Positions 51,482 to 60,400 of a DNA stretch of 64,000 nt are shown here, piece by piece. The notes beneath the pieces are model-generated. The model was not told the DNA's origin and ran no database searches. It saw nothing but the letters and a program-made list of their open reading frames with translations. This DNA is from Methylophaga sp. 42_25_T18 (GTDB lineage: Bacteria; Pseudomonadota; Gammaproteobacteria; Nitrosococcales; Methylophagaceae): contig MAAJ01000006.1 in the NCBI GenBank assembly GCA_002163085.1, forward strand, positions 434,001 through 498,000. Direction: 5' to 3'. The position numbers were made by a program, and so were the translations under genes. How positions within the stretch are numbered: the stretch's first letter is position 1; every line of letters starts with the position of its first letter.

Positions 51482-54400
51482 CTAGTCAGGCTTATTAAAG
51501 CGGCCATAACGCAACATAATGCTTGGCAATACCACCAAATTTAAAACGGTTGATGAAATCAAACCACCGATAATAATGCTTGCCATCGGCCCCATGATTT
51601 CACGACCCGGGCTATCGGAATTGAGCGCTATCGGCAACATCGCCAACGCCGTCACTAAGGCGGTAATTAAAATGGACGGTAATCGCTCTTGTGCACCACG
51701 AATCGCAGTGGCTGCATTCCAGTCTTCACCTTCATCTACCACCAAGTGTTGATAATGTGAGACCAACATAATGGCATTACGTAATGTGATGCCAAATAAA
51801 GTCACAAAGCCAACTAAGGAACCGATAGATAACACGCCCCCCGTTAACAATACGGCGACCACACCACCCACTAAGGAAAATGGTAGGTTAATTAATACTA
51901 ACAACATATTACGCAAGCTCTGCAGCGCCATATAAAGCAAGAGCAATACCGCGATGCCAGCCAAGGTTGAATGCACAATTAAGTCTTCTCGAGATTGTGC
52001 TTGTGCTACCGCAGCGCCCGTAAATTCAGGATAAATATCTGCCGGAAAATCGACTTCCGCATGCACACGTTGTTTGAGTTCGGCAAAAAATGAGCTGAGA
52101 TCTCGACCAGTGACATTACAGGTCACCGTCTGCAGACGCTGTGCCCCAGCGTGCAAAATCATATATCGGCCTGATACCTGCTGCACCGTAGCCACATCTT
52201 GCAGGCGCAACATCACCCCATCAGGTGTTTTGATTGGCAAATTATTAACATCTTGTGGTTGTTGACGCTGCTCAGCGGGCAAGACCACCACCACATCAAA
52301 GACCTGATTACCTTCATATACCTGACCTACAACCGCGCCTTCAAAGCCTGTTCTCACCGTTTGCATCACATCAACCGGTTTTAAGCCCCAGTAAGCCAGC
52401 TTATCTAAGTTCAACCGTACTTCTAATTGCGGTTCACCGGGTGGGGCGCGTAATTGAATATCCGCCGCCCCATTAATATCTCTCATCACGGCGGCAATTT
52501 GTTGTGCTTTCTGATCTAATTCATCCAGATTTTTGCCATAAATATTAACGACCACGGGCGAGGTGTAACCGGAAATTGTTTCATCTATGCGTTCGGTTAA
52601 AAAGGTATTTACTTCCGAGTTTATCCCCGGAAAGCTGGCTAATACTTCACGTATCTCATCCAATACCTCTTGCTGCTCAGCCCCCTCTAGCTGCACTAAA
52701 TCAATTTCATACTCACTATAGTGAGTACCAAAGGTATCGGCACCACGCTCTGCTCGACCTGCCCACTGTGAAGTCGACCGTACACCAGGAATTTCAGCGA
52801 TGCGCTTCTCCAACTGGCCACCTATGCGCAACGACTCTTCAATTGAGGTGCCCGGCACGCTGGCTGTATGAATAATGTAGTGGCCCTCACGTAATTCAGG
52901 TAAAAATCCACTGCCCAATAAAGGCAAAATCGCAAGCCCCGCCAGACAGAAAGACAGCACTCCGACTAAGATCAATTTCGGAAAACGACTAACGCTGTCC
53001 AATAAAAAGCCATAAATGGGGTTTAACATCCTCACTAACGGTGGTTCTTTTGAGCTCAAATCACCCCATCGTGTTAGCAAGATATGACATAAAGCCGGCG
53101 TCACGGTCAGCGCGACCGCCAAGGAAGCAAAAATCGCCAATATATAAGCCATGCCTAATGGTTCAAACATGCGACCCGCTACACCGCTTAATGTAAGTAA
53201 AGGTACAAAGACCAGCATCACAATAAAGCTGGCATAGACAACCGAGCTACGCACTTCCATTGAGGCTTCGAATACCACTTCCATCGTCGATTTCGGCACG
53301 GCAAGGTGAGTATTCTCTCGCAGGCGACGGAATATATTCTCGGTATCGATGATGGCATCATCAACCACCTCACCTAAGGCGATGGCCAAACCACCCAGCA
53401 CCATAATGTTGATATTGACGCCCATTTCCAGCAATACAATCAAGGCGGCAAATAACGATAGGGGGATCGCCGTCATGGAAATAATGGCAGTACGCAAATT
53501 AAATAAAAACAAAAATAACACCAGCATCACCAAACTACCGCCCACCATCAAATGGTCACGGATATTGCTCAACGAGTGTTCGATGTAATTGGCCGGACGA
53601 AACAGATCATCATGCAAGGTAATGCCATCCGCTTCAAAGCCCTCTTTGAATTCTTCTAAGGCCGCCTCAATGCCTTGGGTGACCGCCAACGTATTAGCCT
53701 TATATTGGCCAATCACCATCAACACCACACCTGGTTTAGCGCCTATTGCCGCACCACCTATCATTGGTGCTGGCGCCGCAATAACGGTAGCCACGTCGCC
53801 TAAATATAAAGTGGCATTATGCGTTTTTCGTAATACTACTTTGGCCAGTTCTTCAGCAGTGGCCGGTTGCCCCGTTACTTGCAAGACCATGCGCTGGTTT
53901 TTATTCTCAATAAAGCCACTACCCACTAGGCCGGTTGCCTGCTCAGCAGCTTGAGTGACCTCATCTACAGAAATACCGTAACGTACCAATTTATCGGTAT
54001 CGATTTGAATCTGTAATTGTTTCTCGTGACCGCCGAAAACATTAATATCGGCCACCCCTTCAACACTCAATAACCGTGGCGACAAGGTCCAATCAATCAA
54101 GGCACGTAAGGTCATTAAATCATGCTGATCAGAGCTCAAACCAATGGTCATAATCGTGCCAGAAGACGATTCCAGTGGCACCATTAATGGTGGCCCTATA
54201 TTTCCTGGTAAGGCTTTATCTAAGCCCAACAATCGTTCTGATACCAACTGCCTATCAAGGTAAATATCAGTACTGTCATAGAACGTTAAAATAACCACCG
54301 ATAGACTGGGGATAGATTGAGAACGGATGGATTCTGTGCCCACTAAACCACCTAAGGCATTCTCCAATGGCTGGGTCACCAAGATTTCAACCTGCTCCGC

Positions 54401-54571
54401 TGTCAGTCCTTGCGCCTCGGTTTGGATGATTACTTGTTTGGGGGCAAACTCAGGGAAGATATCTAAGCTAGAGTTAAATAGCTTATACATGCCATAGCCC
54501 AACAATAACAACGCGAGCGCAACCACCACACCTCGAAACCGGACTGAAAAGGCAACAACTTTAGCTAACAT
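51482..54571 (-). CDS. CzcA/CusA-like RND efflux pump
   Basis: A 1029-residue inner-membrane RND transporter with twelve membrane helices in two halves and two large periplasmic loops. Heavy-metal-efflux features include the early FPEFAPKQVIIQTEAQGL segment and the TM4 charge cluster GEVVDDAIIDTENIFRRLR. These differ from the multidrug HAE type. The metal is not identifiable by eye. It follows the adaptor gene by 15 bases, and no outer-membrane TolC-like gene is adjacent. Confidence 0.87.
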   Translation of the reverse strand: MLAKVVAFSVRFRGVVVALALLLLGYGMYKLFNSSLDIFPEFAPKQVIIQTEAQGLTAEQVEILVTQPLENALGGLVGTESIRSQSIPSLSVVILTFYDSTDIYLDRQLVSERLLGLDKALPGNIGPPLMVPLESSSGTIMTIGLSSDQHDLMTLRALIDWTLSPRLLSVEGVADINVFGGHEKQLQIQIDTDKLVRYGISVDEVTQAAEQATGLVGSGFIENKNQRMVLQVTGQPATAEELAKVVLRKTHNATLYLGDVATVIAAPAPMIGGAAIGAKPGVVLMVIGQYKANTLAVTQGIEAALEEFKEGFEADGITLHDDLFRPANYIEHSLSNIRDHLMVGGSLVMLVLFLFLFNLRTAIISMTAIPLSLFAALIVLLEMGVNINIMVLGGLAIALGEVVDDAIIDTENIFRRLRENTHLAVPKSTMEVVFEASMEVRSSVVYASFIVMLVFVPLLTLSGVAGRMFEPLGMAYILAIFASLAVALTVTPALCHILLTRWGDLSSKEPPLVRMLNPIYGFLLDSVSRFPKLILVGVLSFCLAGLAILPLLGSGFLPELREGHYIIHTASVPGTSIEESLRIGGQLEKRIAEIPGVRSTSQWAGRAERGADTFGTHYSEYEIDLVQLEGAEQQEVLDEIREVLASFPGINSEVNTFLTERIDETISGYTSPVVVNIYGKNLDELDQKAQQIAAVMRDINGAADIQLRAPPGEPQLEVRLNLDKLAYWGLKPVDVMQTVRTGFEGAVVGQVYEGNQVFDVVVVLPAEQRQQPQDVNNLPIKTPDGVMLRLQDVATVQQVSGRYMILHAGAQRLQTVTCNVTGRDLSSFFAELKQRVHAEVDFPADIYPEFTGAAVAQAQSREDLIVHSTLAGIAVLLLLYMALQSLRNMLLVLINLPFSLVGGVVAVLLTGGVLSIGSLVGFVTLFGITLRNAIMLVSHYQHLVVDEGEDWNAATAIRGAQERLPSILITALVTALAMLPIALNSDSPGREIMGPMASIIIGGLISSTVLNLVVLPSIMLRYGRFNKPD

Positions 54572-54586
54572 CTTATTTAACCCGCC

Positions 54587-55696
54587 TTAATCGTCATCTT
54601 CATCTTGGATCTGCCACCTGAATTCTTCCGACAACAACATTTGCGATCCGGTCAGCACTAACGATTCACTTTGTTCCATGCCTTGCTGAACAAATAGCCC
54701 ATCCTGCATATTGATGCTGCCTTTTAATGAGCGACGCTGATATTTGCCTTCACCTAATTCAACATATGCCCAAGCCTGCCCGGCATACCACACCACCGCG
54801 GTATTCGGAATAACAACACCTGATAGCGGCTCATCAGTTTCAGGTAACCATACATCCAACCGCATACCCGAACGTAACTTGCCGGTTGCGGTGCGAAAAT
54901 AATACGTTTCACCCTGAACAACTTGGTTAGAAGAGCTGACTGCTGGAGCAACAAAATACGCTTTGCGTGCATCGTGTCGTATTCCGTTACGAGCAATGCG
55001 AATAAAACTCAGCTCTGCTGGCAAGGTTTTCTCAACAGGCAAGGTCACTAATATCAATCTATCCTGCCGAGATACTAGCCGTTCCAACGGTTTGGAATCT
55101 GAACCTATGACCCAAGCTGAAATCGTTTCACCCCACGCTTGTCGTACTTGGTCTTTCACATCTTTTAACTGAAACTGTGTGCCTAGTAACCTAGCCTTAG
55201 CTTCTCGCCAACTTGCCGCAGCATAATTGACATTCTTTGTTGCCACACTACCAGCGCCTTGGCTTAGTTTTGTTAAGCGGTTGAGCTCTTGCTTGGCTGA
55301 TGACTCGCCAACAGTCGCGACATTCAACGCTGCTCGTGCTTGATTATAATCAGCACGAGCGTCCAACAAAACAGCGACATCCATAACGCGTGCTTGAGCT
55401 TGTACTTCAGGGAAATAGCTACTTGCTATCAAAGTCCGTGTTTCGATACCGGCGTAGTCTTGAGCCTCATCATCCAACATCACGATCATATTGCCAGCCG
55501 GCGGAGCCGTATCATCATGACCGTCGTCATCGTCATCGTCCGTTTGGGCTTCTTCTACCGCTTCATTGTATTCTTCGACCCACTCGTCAATCACACCTAA
55601 CCACGATGAGTCAGATGCAAGCGGTACAACAAAGAAAATTGCCGCCAATGCAACAACGATAGCGAGCCAAAGGGCTAATCTTCCACGTAACTTCAT
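54587..55696 (-). CDS. RND periplasmic adaptor (membrane fusion) subunit with acidic insert
   Basis: From ATG 55696 it has 369 residues; the frame can begin at 55723. One N-terminal membrane helix (about 8-26) is followed by an unusual acidic segment (residues 37-62, six consecutive Asp then GHDD). A short coiled-coil hairpin follows (ARADYNQARAALN...RLTKLSQG), then beta-barrel domains with SGMRLDVWLPE and SGVVIPNTAVVWYAGQAW. It bridges the RND pump to an outer-membrane channel. The His/Asp-rich stretch may bind metal. Confidence 0.85.
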   Translation of the reverse strand: MKLRGRLALWLAIVVALAAIFFVVPLASDSSWLGVIDEWVEEYNEAVEEAQTDDDDDDGHDDTAPPAGNMIVMLDDEAQDYAGIETRTLIASSYFPEVQAQARVMDVAVLLDARADYNQARAALNVATVGESSAKQELNRLTKLSQGAGSVATKNVNYAAASWREAKARLLGTQFQLKDVKDQVRQAWGETISAWVIGSDSKPLERLVSRQDRLILVTLPVEKTLPAELSFIRIARNGIRHDARKAYFVAPAVSSSNQVVQGETYYFRTATGKLRSGMRLDVWLPETDEPLSGVVIPNTAVVWYAGQAWAYVELGEGKYQRRSLKGSINMQDGLFVQQGMEQSESLVLTGSQMLLSEEFRWQIQDEDDD

Positions 55697-55793
55697 TACT
55701 GAGTCCAATCGACAAAACCACAAAACAAGCCGGTCATTACAACATGCCCCTCTTAACGGGACAAGATCACCAGCAAATTAAATTAGCTTTTAC

Positions 55794-55823
55794 TTGACAG
55801 AGCCCCCCCGCAAAAGGTTTAAT
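55794..55823 (+). promoter_or_regulatory. Promoter of tRNA-Phe
   Basis: A perfect -35 TTGACA (55794-55799) is followed, at an 18-base spacing, by TTTAAT (55818-55823, five of six consensus bases). A GC-rich stretch (CGCGACC) lies before the tRNA, the kind of discriminator typical of stringently controlled stable-RNA promoters. The tRNA begins 14 bases downstream of the -10. Confidence 0.75.
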
Positions 55824-55836
55824 ACGCGACCTTAAC

Positions 55837-55912
55837 GGCTCGATAGCTCAGTCGGTAGAGCAAGGGATTGAAAATCCCTGTGTCCCTGGTTCGATTCCAG
55901 GTCGAGCCACCA
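55837..55912 (+). tRNA. tRNA-Phe (anticodon GAA)
   Basis: A 76-base cloverleaf. The acceptor GGCTCGA pairs with TCGAGCC, the D arm is GCTC/GAGC, the anticodon stem AGGGA/TCCCT surrounds TTGAAAA (anticodon GAA), and the T arm CCTGG-TTCGATT-CCAGG is perfect. The discriminator A and the 3' CCA are encoded. Confidence 0.97.
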
Positions 55913-55917
55913 AGTTA

Positions 55918-55960
55918 TAAAAAAGCCCCGGAAATCATTTTGATTCTGGGGCTTTTTTTA
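55918..55960 (+). terminator. Intrinsic terminator after tRNA-Phe
   Basis: The stem AAAAAGCCCC/GGGGCTTTTT encloses a loop of about 20 bases that can partly pair, ending in a run of seven T. It starts six bases after the tRNA CCA end. Confidence 0.88.
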
Positions 55961-56038
55961 TGGTTCCTTGTTAACGGCCTCGAATAGCGACTATTCATTC
56001 TCTGGTATGCTCTTGTTAGCTCAGTTTCAGAGAATAAG

Positions 56039-56698
56039 ATGAATATAACCCTCACTTTTTTTTTGTTGTTATTTAGCATCAATTGCTTTGCTGCCGATCT
56101 GGCCGCACATGTTACTTCTGTCAAAGGACAAGCTTGGGTTCACAAAATGGATGAGCCCCGCCGTCCATTACAAGCAGGCGATACCGTATATGAAGCAGAA
56201 ACTGTCAGCACTGGCAAAAAATCCAGTTTAAAGCTGCTTTTTTTGGATGGTTCCAAGTTTGATCTAGGGGAAGCTACCACACTGGAAATCAGCCACTATC
56301 AATATCAAACACCCAATCACCCCGATTCATTCTCCAGTAGAATCTTCAAAGGTACTTTTCGTTTTGTCACCGGTTTAATTGCCAATGACAACCCACGGGC
56401 TATGGATGTGAATTTGCCTGTGGCCACAATAGGCATTAGAGGCACCCATGTTGTTGGCGAAACAAACTCGACTACTGCTAAAGTAATATTGTTAAAACCT
56501 GAAAAATCAGTACAAACATCTGTGGAAGTATTTAACCAGTTTGGCAGCGTCACCATTGATAAAGTCGGTTATGGCACCGAAATCCCTGATGAGTTTAGTC
56601 CGCCCTCACCAGTCAGAAGAATGCAACTGCGTACTATCGACAACTTAATACGTTCGATACAACGCAGCCAACGGATCCGGATACCGCGACCTCGTTAA
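56039..56698 (+). CDS. FecR-domain secreted protein
   Basis: A 219-residue protein with a signal peptide ending CFAAD. A FecR-type domain (about 25-150) has VTSVKGQAWVHK, LQAGDTVYEAETVSTGKKSSL and the closing PVATIGIRGTHVVGE. Unlike iron-signalling FecR, it has no membrane helix and no sigma factor nearby. Such proteins are periplasmic or exported and of unknown role. The C-terminus is Arg-rich (RSQRIRIPRPR). The beta-barrel gene follows after 127 bases. Confidence 0.83.
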   Translation: MNITLTFFLLLFSINCFAADLAAHVTSVKGQAWVHKMDEPRRPLQAGDTVYEAETVSTGKKSSLKLLFLDGSKFDLGEATTLEISHYQYQTPNHPDSFSSRIFKGTFRFVTGLIANDNPRAMDVNLPVATIGIRGTHVVGETNSTTAKVILLKPEKSVQTSVEVFNQFGSVTIDKVGYGTEIPDEFSPPSPVRRMQLRTIDNLIRSIQRSQRIRIPRPR

Positions 56699-56825
56699 AA
56701 AGTAATCCTTTTTAGCGGTGACAACCTTTCCCCTAACGGCTTTAAATCTTTACAAAAACGTGTATTCGGTTATATTGATAAATCAGTAAGTTATCTAATT
56801 CAAACTGATGTGATGAGGATACAAA

Positions 56826-57911
56826 ATGGCAATTAAACACGGACTGGTCATTGCTACATGTCTGACCTTACTTTCCACGGCTAACATAAGCCTTGCTTGT
56901 GATACGATTTTCTTTGATGAATGTTTGGATGGTGTCGGTCCAGCAGTCACCAATAGCGATAACCTGAGAACCGCATCCTATCGAATTACCAATACCATTC
57001 GAAATCGCGATTCCTCTGAAGAAGACATCACCACTTCACAACTAAATGGAGTGACCGGTCGCGCTGCAGGCGACCATTTCGGCAACTGGAGTGTATGGGG
57101 CAACGTCAGCAGTACCGCCTATGATGCTGATATTCCGCTAACAAATGCACTTGATGGTTTAGGCAATCCCGTTCCGCTGGCCAGCTATGAAGGTGATCTT
57201 GATAGTGTGCTCATCGGTACAGATACTTTAATTGGCAACCAATTTCTAGTGGGGGTTGCCTTCAGCTACGAAGAGAATGATATTTTCACCGATTATAATG
57301 GTGGTGACAATGAATCGGATGGCTTTACCGTCTCACCTTATGCAGCCTATCTGTTTAACGATATTTTCAGCATTGATGTTTCTGCCGGTTATAGTTCTTT
57401 AGACTACGATACTGACCGCATTGACAATACCAACGGTAATACCATTCGAGGCAACTTTGATGCCGATCGCTGGTTTGTCGCCTCCAACATCAACGCTATC
57501 ATCAATCGAGGTAATTGGTATTTTGCTGGACGAATTGGTTATCTCTATACCGAAGAAGAACAAGATGGCTATACAGAAACTGGTGGCCCTACTGCACGGA
57601 CTTTACCCGATCGACATATTGACCTTTCCCAGATCATTGTTGGATTTGATGTTGCCTATAGCTTTGGCTGGTATGAACCCTATGTCATCGTTACTTATTT
57701 GAACGACATTAATGCTGATGATGGCTCGAGTGCCGGTGGACTACCGGGGAATACCGCAACAGCGGTTAATGACGATGATGAGGTGCAAACCGGTATCGGC
57801 CTACGATTATTTGATAATGATGTCAGTGGCACACTTGAATGGAGCAGAGTTATAGGTCGAGATACCTTTGATAGCGATACCCTCATGTTCACCCTGCGGG
57901 CTAATATATAA
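56826..57911 (+). CDS. Autotransporter-type outer membrane beta-barrel protein
   Basis: A 361-residue protein after GATGAGGAT. A signal peptide ends at SLAC. A short head with two cysteines (CDTIFFDEC) leads into about 270 residues of alternating aromatic/polar strands (GNWSVWGNVSSTAYD, FLVGVAFSYEEND, VSPYAAYLFNDIFSIDVSAGY) matching an autotransporter beta-domain. There is no large passenger. The terminal strand ends FTLRANI. It may be a small porin or surface protein, possibly partnered with the upstream FecR-domain protein. Confidence 0.75.
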   Translation: MAIKHGLVIATCLTLLSTANISLACDTIFFDECLDGVGPAVTNSDNLRTASYRITNTIRNRDSSEEDITTSQLNGVTGRAAGDHFGNWSVWGNVSSTAYDADIPLTNALDGLGNPVPLASYEGDLDSVLIGTDTLIGNQFLVGVAFSYEENDIFTDYNGGDNESDGFTVSPYAAYLFNDIFSIDVSAGYSSLDYDTDRIDNTNGNTIRGNFDADRWFVASNINAIINRGNWYFAGRIGYLYTEEEQDGYTETGGPTARTLPDRHIDLSQIIVGFDVAYSFGWYEPYVIVTYLNDINADDGSSAGGLPGNTATAVNDDDEVQTGIGLRLFDNDVSGTLEWSRVIGRDTFDSDTLMFTLRANI

Positions 57912-58010
57912 CAGCGATGTCGAATAAGGTTTATTAAAATGGCGAACTGCTTAACAGCTCATTAACGATACTCTATATATAGATAGGTTTAAATCGCACA
58001 GGAGAATATC

Positions 58011-58202
58011 GTGGATATTAAGAGAACTGCACAAGTTTCACCCATCCTATCCTCACAACGCATTGCTAACGAGCACCTCGCTGCTACATTGAAATTGGTC
58101 AATGACCAGACCAAAGCAAATGGCGAAGCGGCAGTAAAATTAATTCAATCCGTGCCACAAGCAACTGGCAATGTGGGCAACTTGCTTAATGTCTCCGTTT
58201 AA
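58011..58202 (+). CDS. YjfB-like putative motility protein
   Basis: A 63-residue protein with a GTG start behind AGGAGA. It is one amphipathic helical region (HLAATLKLVNDQTKANGEAAVKLIQ) followed by a glycine-containing tail ending LLNVSV, the layout of YjfB-family small proteins tied to motility by annotation only. It stands alone between the barrel and porin genes. Family call by pattern, moderate. Confidence 0.5.
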   Translation: MDIKRTAQVSPILSSQRIANEHLAATLKLVNDQTKANGEAAVKLIQSVPQATGNVGNLLNVSV

Positions 58203-58457
58203 TCACACCAATCTAGATCGATCGATGTGATAAGCATTTAGTTAGACAAACACACTGAAGCTAAGTCCGCACCTATCATTCCAGGCTATTTGTTGTAAAA
58301 AACACACAACTTTAGCTTCAAACACCCAAATGTCTCATTTTTGTTGAAAAAGGTTTGCAATGTCGCTCTCAATGTGGAGAATACGTTGTTAACCGATTTA
58401 AATCCGGTTACGAGAGAAATATAAAGTAATCTGTTAACAAATATAAGGTATACAGAA

Positions 58458-59570
58458 ATGACATTAAACAAAAAAGTATTAGCAGGTCTAGTTGCACTTG
58501 CTGCTGCTAGCACATCTGCTCAAGCAGTAACGTTAGTTGCTGAAGATGGTTGGGAAGTTAAAGTTGGTGGTCTTATCAACCAATTCGTAACTTTCAGTGA
58601 TTACGATAACGTCACTAGCGGTGACGCTAATGAAGTGCGTGATGGTCTATTACCAGCATTCTTGAACTTTGACTTCAAAGCTCCAACAATGAATGGTCTT
58701 GATATCGCAGCTCACATCTCTTTCAGCCCTGGTACTAACCAATCTAGCTATGACACTTTTGAACAACGTGAAGTTTACTTCACAGTTGACGGTTCATTCG
58801 GTCAAGTATTAGCGGGTAAAGCATTAGGTCTTTATGGTTCACACAACATCTTAACTGACCAAACTTTATTCGGTGTGGGTTACGGTACTAGAAACAACGG
58901 TGGTACTACTCTAGGTGGTATCGGTCTTGGTTATGACTACGCTGCATGGCGTTCACAAGTAAAGTGGACATCACCTGACATGAACGGCTTTAAAATTGCC
59001 GTAGCGATTGTTGATAATGCTGGTGGTACAGTTGGCGCTCTTGCTGGTGACAAACCAACAGGTAGCCTTGCTACTGGTGGTCGTGATTCTGAAGACTTCC
59101 GCTACGAAATCGATTTATCTTATGCTGGTTCATTTGATAACGGTAGCTACAGCGCTTGGGTAAGTGCTATGCACCAAGGTGATGACGTTTACGGTACATC
59201 AACTGATGCTCTTGATGATGAAAGTGCTTGGACTATCGGTGGTACATTAGTACTTGGCGGTTTTGAAGCAATGATGCAATACTCTGACTCTGAAGGTGCA
59301 ACTGCAGCAACAAAAGAAGAGTGGCAACAATACATCGTTCAAGCTGGTTACCGTTTCGCTGGTACTACTTTAGTATCTGCTAGCTACGCTAACTTGGAAG
59401 ATAAAAAAGCAACAACTGACGATGAAATCGATCGTTTGACTGTTGGTATCTACCACGATGTAAACGCTAACCTTAAATTGGTTGCGGAATACACAAATGT
59501 TGAAGATGATACAAGCAGCAGCGCAGCTGATGTTGATATCTACTCATTGGGTGCTTTCGTATTCTTCTAA
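58458..59570 (+). CDS. Outer membrane general porin
   Basis: A 370-residue porin. The signal peptide MTLNKKVLAGLVALAAASTS ends at AQAV. The protein then has about sixteen amphipathic strands with tight acidic turns, an RNNGGTTLGGIGLGYDYA loop and a C-terminal phenylalanine (GAFVFF), the assembly signal for outer-membrane barrels. Codon choice is strongly biased (GGT, GCT, AAC), suggesting high expression. The 255-base gap upstream holds AT-rich promoter-like DNA and an ATCACA/TGTGAT inverted repeat (58203-58232); no gene. Confidence 0.92.
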   Translation: MTLNKKVLAGLVALAAASTSAQAVTLVAEDGWEVKVGGLINQFVTFSDYDNVTSGDANEVRDGLLPAFLNFDFKAPTMNGLDIAAHISFSPGTNQSSYDTFEQREVYFTVDGSFGQVLAGKALGLYGSHNILTDQTLFGVGYGTRNNGGTTLGGIGLGYDYAAWRSQVKWTSPDMNGFKIAVAIVDNAGGTVGALAGDKPTGSLATGGRDSEDFRYEIDLSYAGSFDNGSYSAWVSAMHQGDDVYGTSTDALDDESAWTIGGTLVLGGFEAMMQYSDSEGATAATKEEWQQYIVQAGYRFAGTTLVSASYANLEDKKATTDDEIDRLTVGIYHDVNANLKLVAEYTNVEDDTSSSAADVDIYSLGAFVFF

Positions 59571-59626
59571 AGATTACAAAGTGCTTAAAGTCTCAAATCG
59601 TTTGATTTGATTCTTGTGTAAGATTG

Positions 59627-59658
59627 AAAAAGCCTCAACCTCGGTTGGGGCTTTTTTT
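59627..59658 (+). terminator. Intrinsic terminator after the porin gene
   Basis: The stem AGCCTCAACC/GGTTGGGGCT has a TCG loop, with an A-run before and eight T after. It is 57 bases past the porin stop. Confidence 0.9.
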
Positions 59659-59758
59659 TACCTCAAAAACCTACGGAATTATTACTTTTCATCAGTATTG
59701 ACTTAAAATTGGCTGTTGATTAGCCTATCCAACCCTTTAAGAGCTTGAGAGTGTTTAG

Positions 59759-60382
59759 ATGTCTTTATTACCTGACTTTATTACCGCTATCCAACAGACA
59801 ATCCATACACATGAAATCGAAGTAACCGAATTAGATAAAGCTATCGGTGATGGTGATCATGTGGTGAATTTACAACGCGGTTTAGCTGCACTTAAAACTA
59901 TTGAAAATGAATTGGCCTCTTTGGACTACTCATCAGCGTTTATGAAAATAGGTATGACCTTAATGTCGACTATGGGCGGCGCTTCTGGTTCTTTATTTGG
60001 CACTCTCTTTATCAGCATGGCTAAAGCCACTAAAGATCAACCAGTTAACCTGACCAGTTTTGCTGCTGTATTTGCTCAAGGCGTGGAATCCGTGAAACAA
60101 CGGGGCAAAGCCGACCTTGGTGAAAAAACCATGTTGGACACCTTAATCCCTGTAGTAAATAGCCTACAAGAAAGTGCTCAAAATAATGAATCGTTAAGCG
60201 CAACTTTAGAAAAACTTAAATTGGTTGCAATTAAAGGTATGGAATCCACCGAAGGGATGATTGCCACCAAAGGTCGCGCCTCATTTTTAGGTGAACGTGC
60301 TATTGGTCATATTGATGCCGGCGCACGTACTAGTCAGTTGATGATCTGTGCGATTGCAGATGTATTATTAGCACAACAATGA
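59759..60382 (+). CDS. dhaL: Dihydroxyacetone kinase nucleotide-binding subunit DhaL
   Basis: A 207-residue single Dak2/DhaL domain. The Mg-nucleotide aspartates are D26, D31 and D33 in LDKAIGDGDHVVN. MGGASGSLFGTLF is the glycine loop, and the C-terminal GRASFLGERAIGHIDAGA is typical. It phosphorylates dihydroxyacetone on DhaK, with ADP recharged by DhaM in PTS-type systems. It is convergent with, not upstream of, dhaK, and no dhaM is in the window. Confidence 0.92.
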   Translation: MSLLPDFITAIQQTIHTHEIEVTELDKAIGDGDHVVNLQRGLAALKTIENELASLDYSSAFMKIGMTLMSTMGGASGSLFGTLFISMAKATKDQPVNLTSFAAVFAQGVESVKQRGKADLGEKTMLDTLIPVVNSLQESAQNNESLSATLEKLKLVAIKGMESTEGMIATKGRASFLGERAIGHIDAGARTSQLMICAIADVLLAQQ

Positions 60383-60400
60383 TAATGAACTAGTCTCATA

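Noticed and set aside
52074-53954. Several plus-strand frames over the RND pump gene
   Set aside because: All are antisense to a clear 1029-residue RND transporter and carry no recognisable domain.
55837-55960. Genomic island insertion at tRNA-Phe
   Set aside because: The tRNA is complete with its own promoter and terminator, and there is no integrase or direct repeat of its 3' end in the window.
58286-58513. 75-residue minus-strand frame in the porin promoter
   Set aside because: It overlaps the porin signal-peptide codons, is AT-driven low-complexity hydrophobic sequence and lacks a ribosome site.
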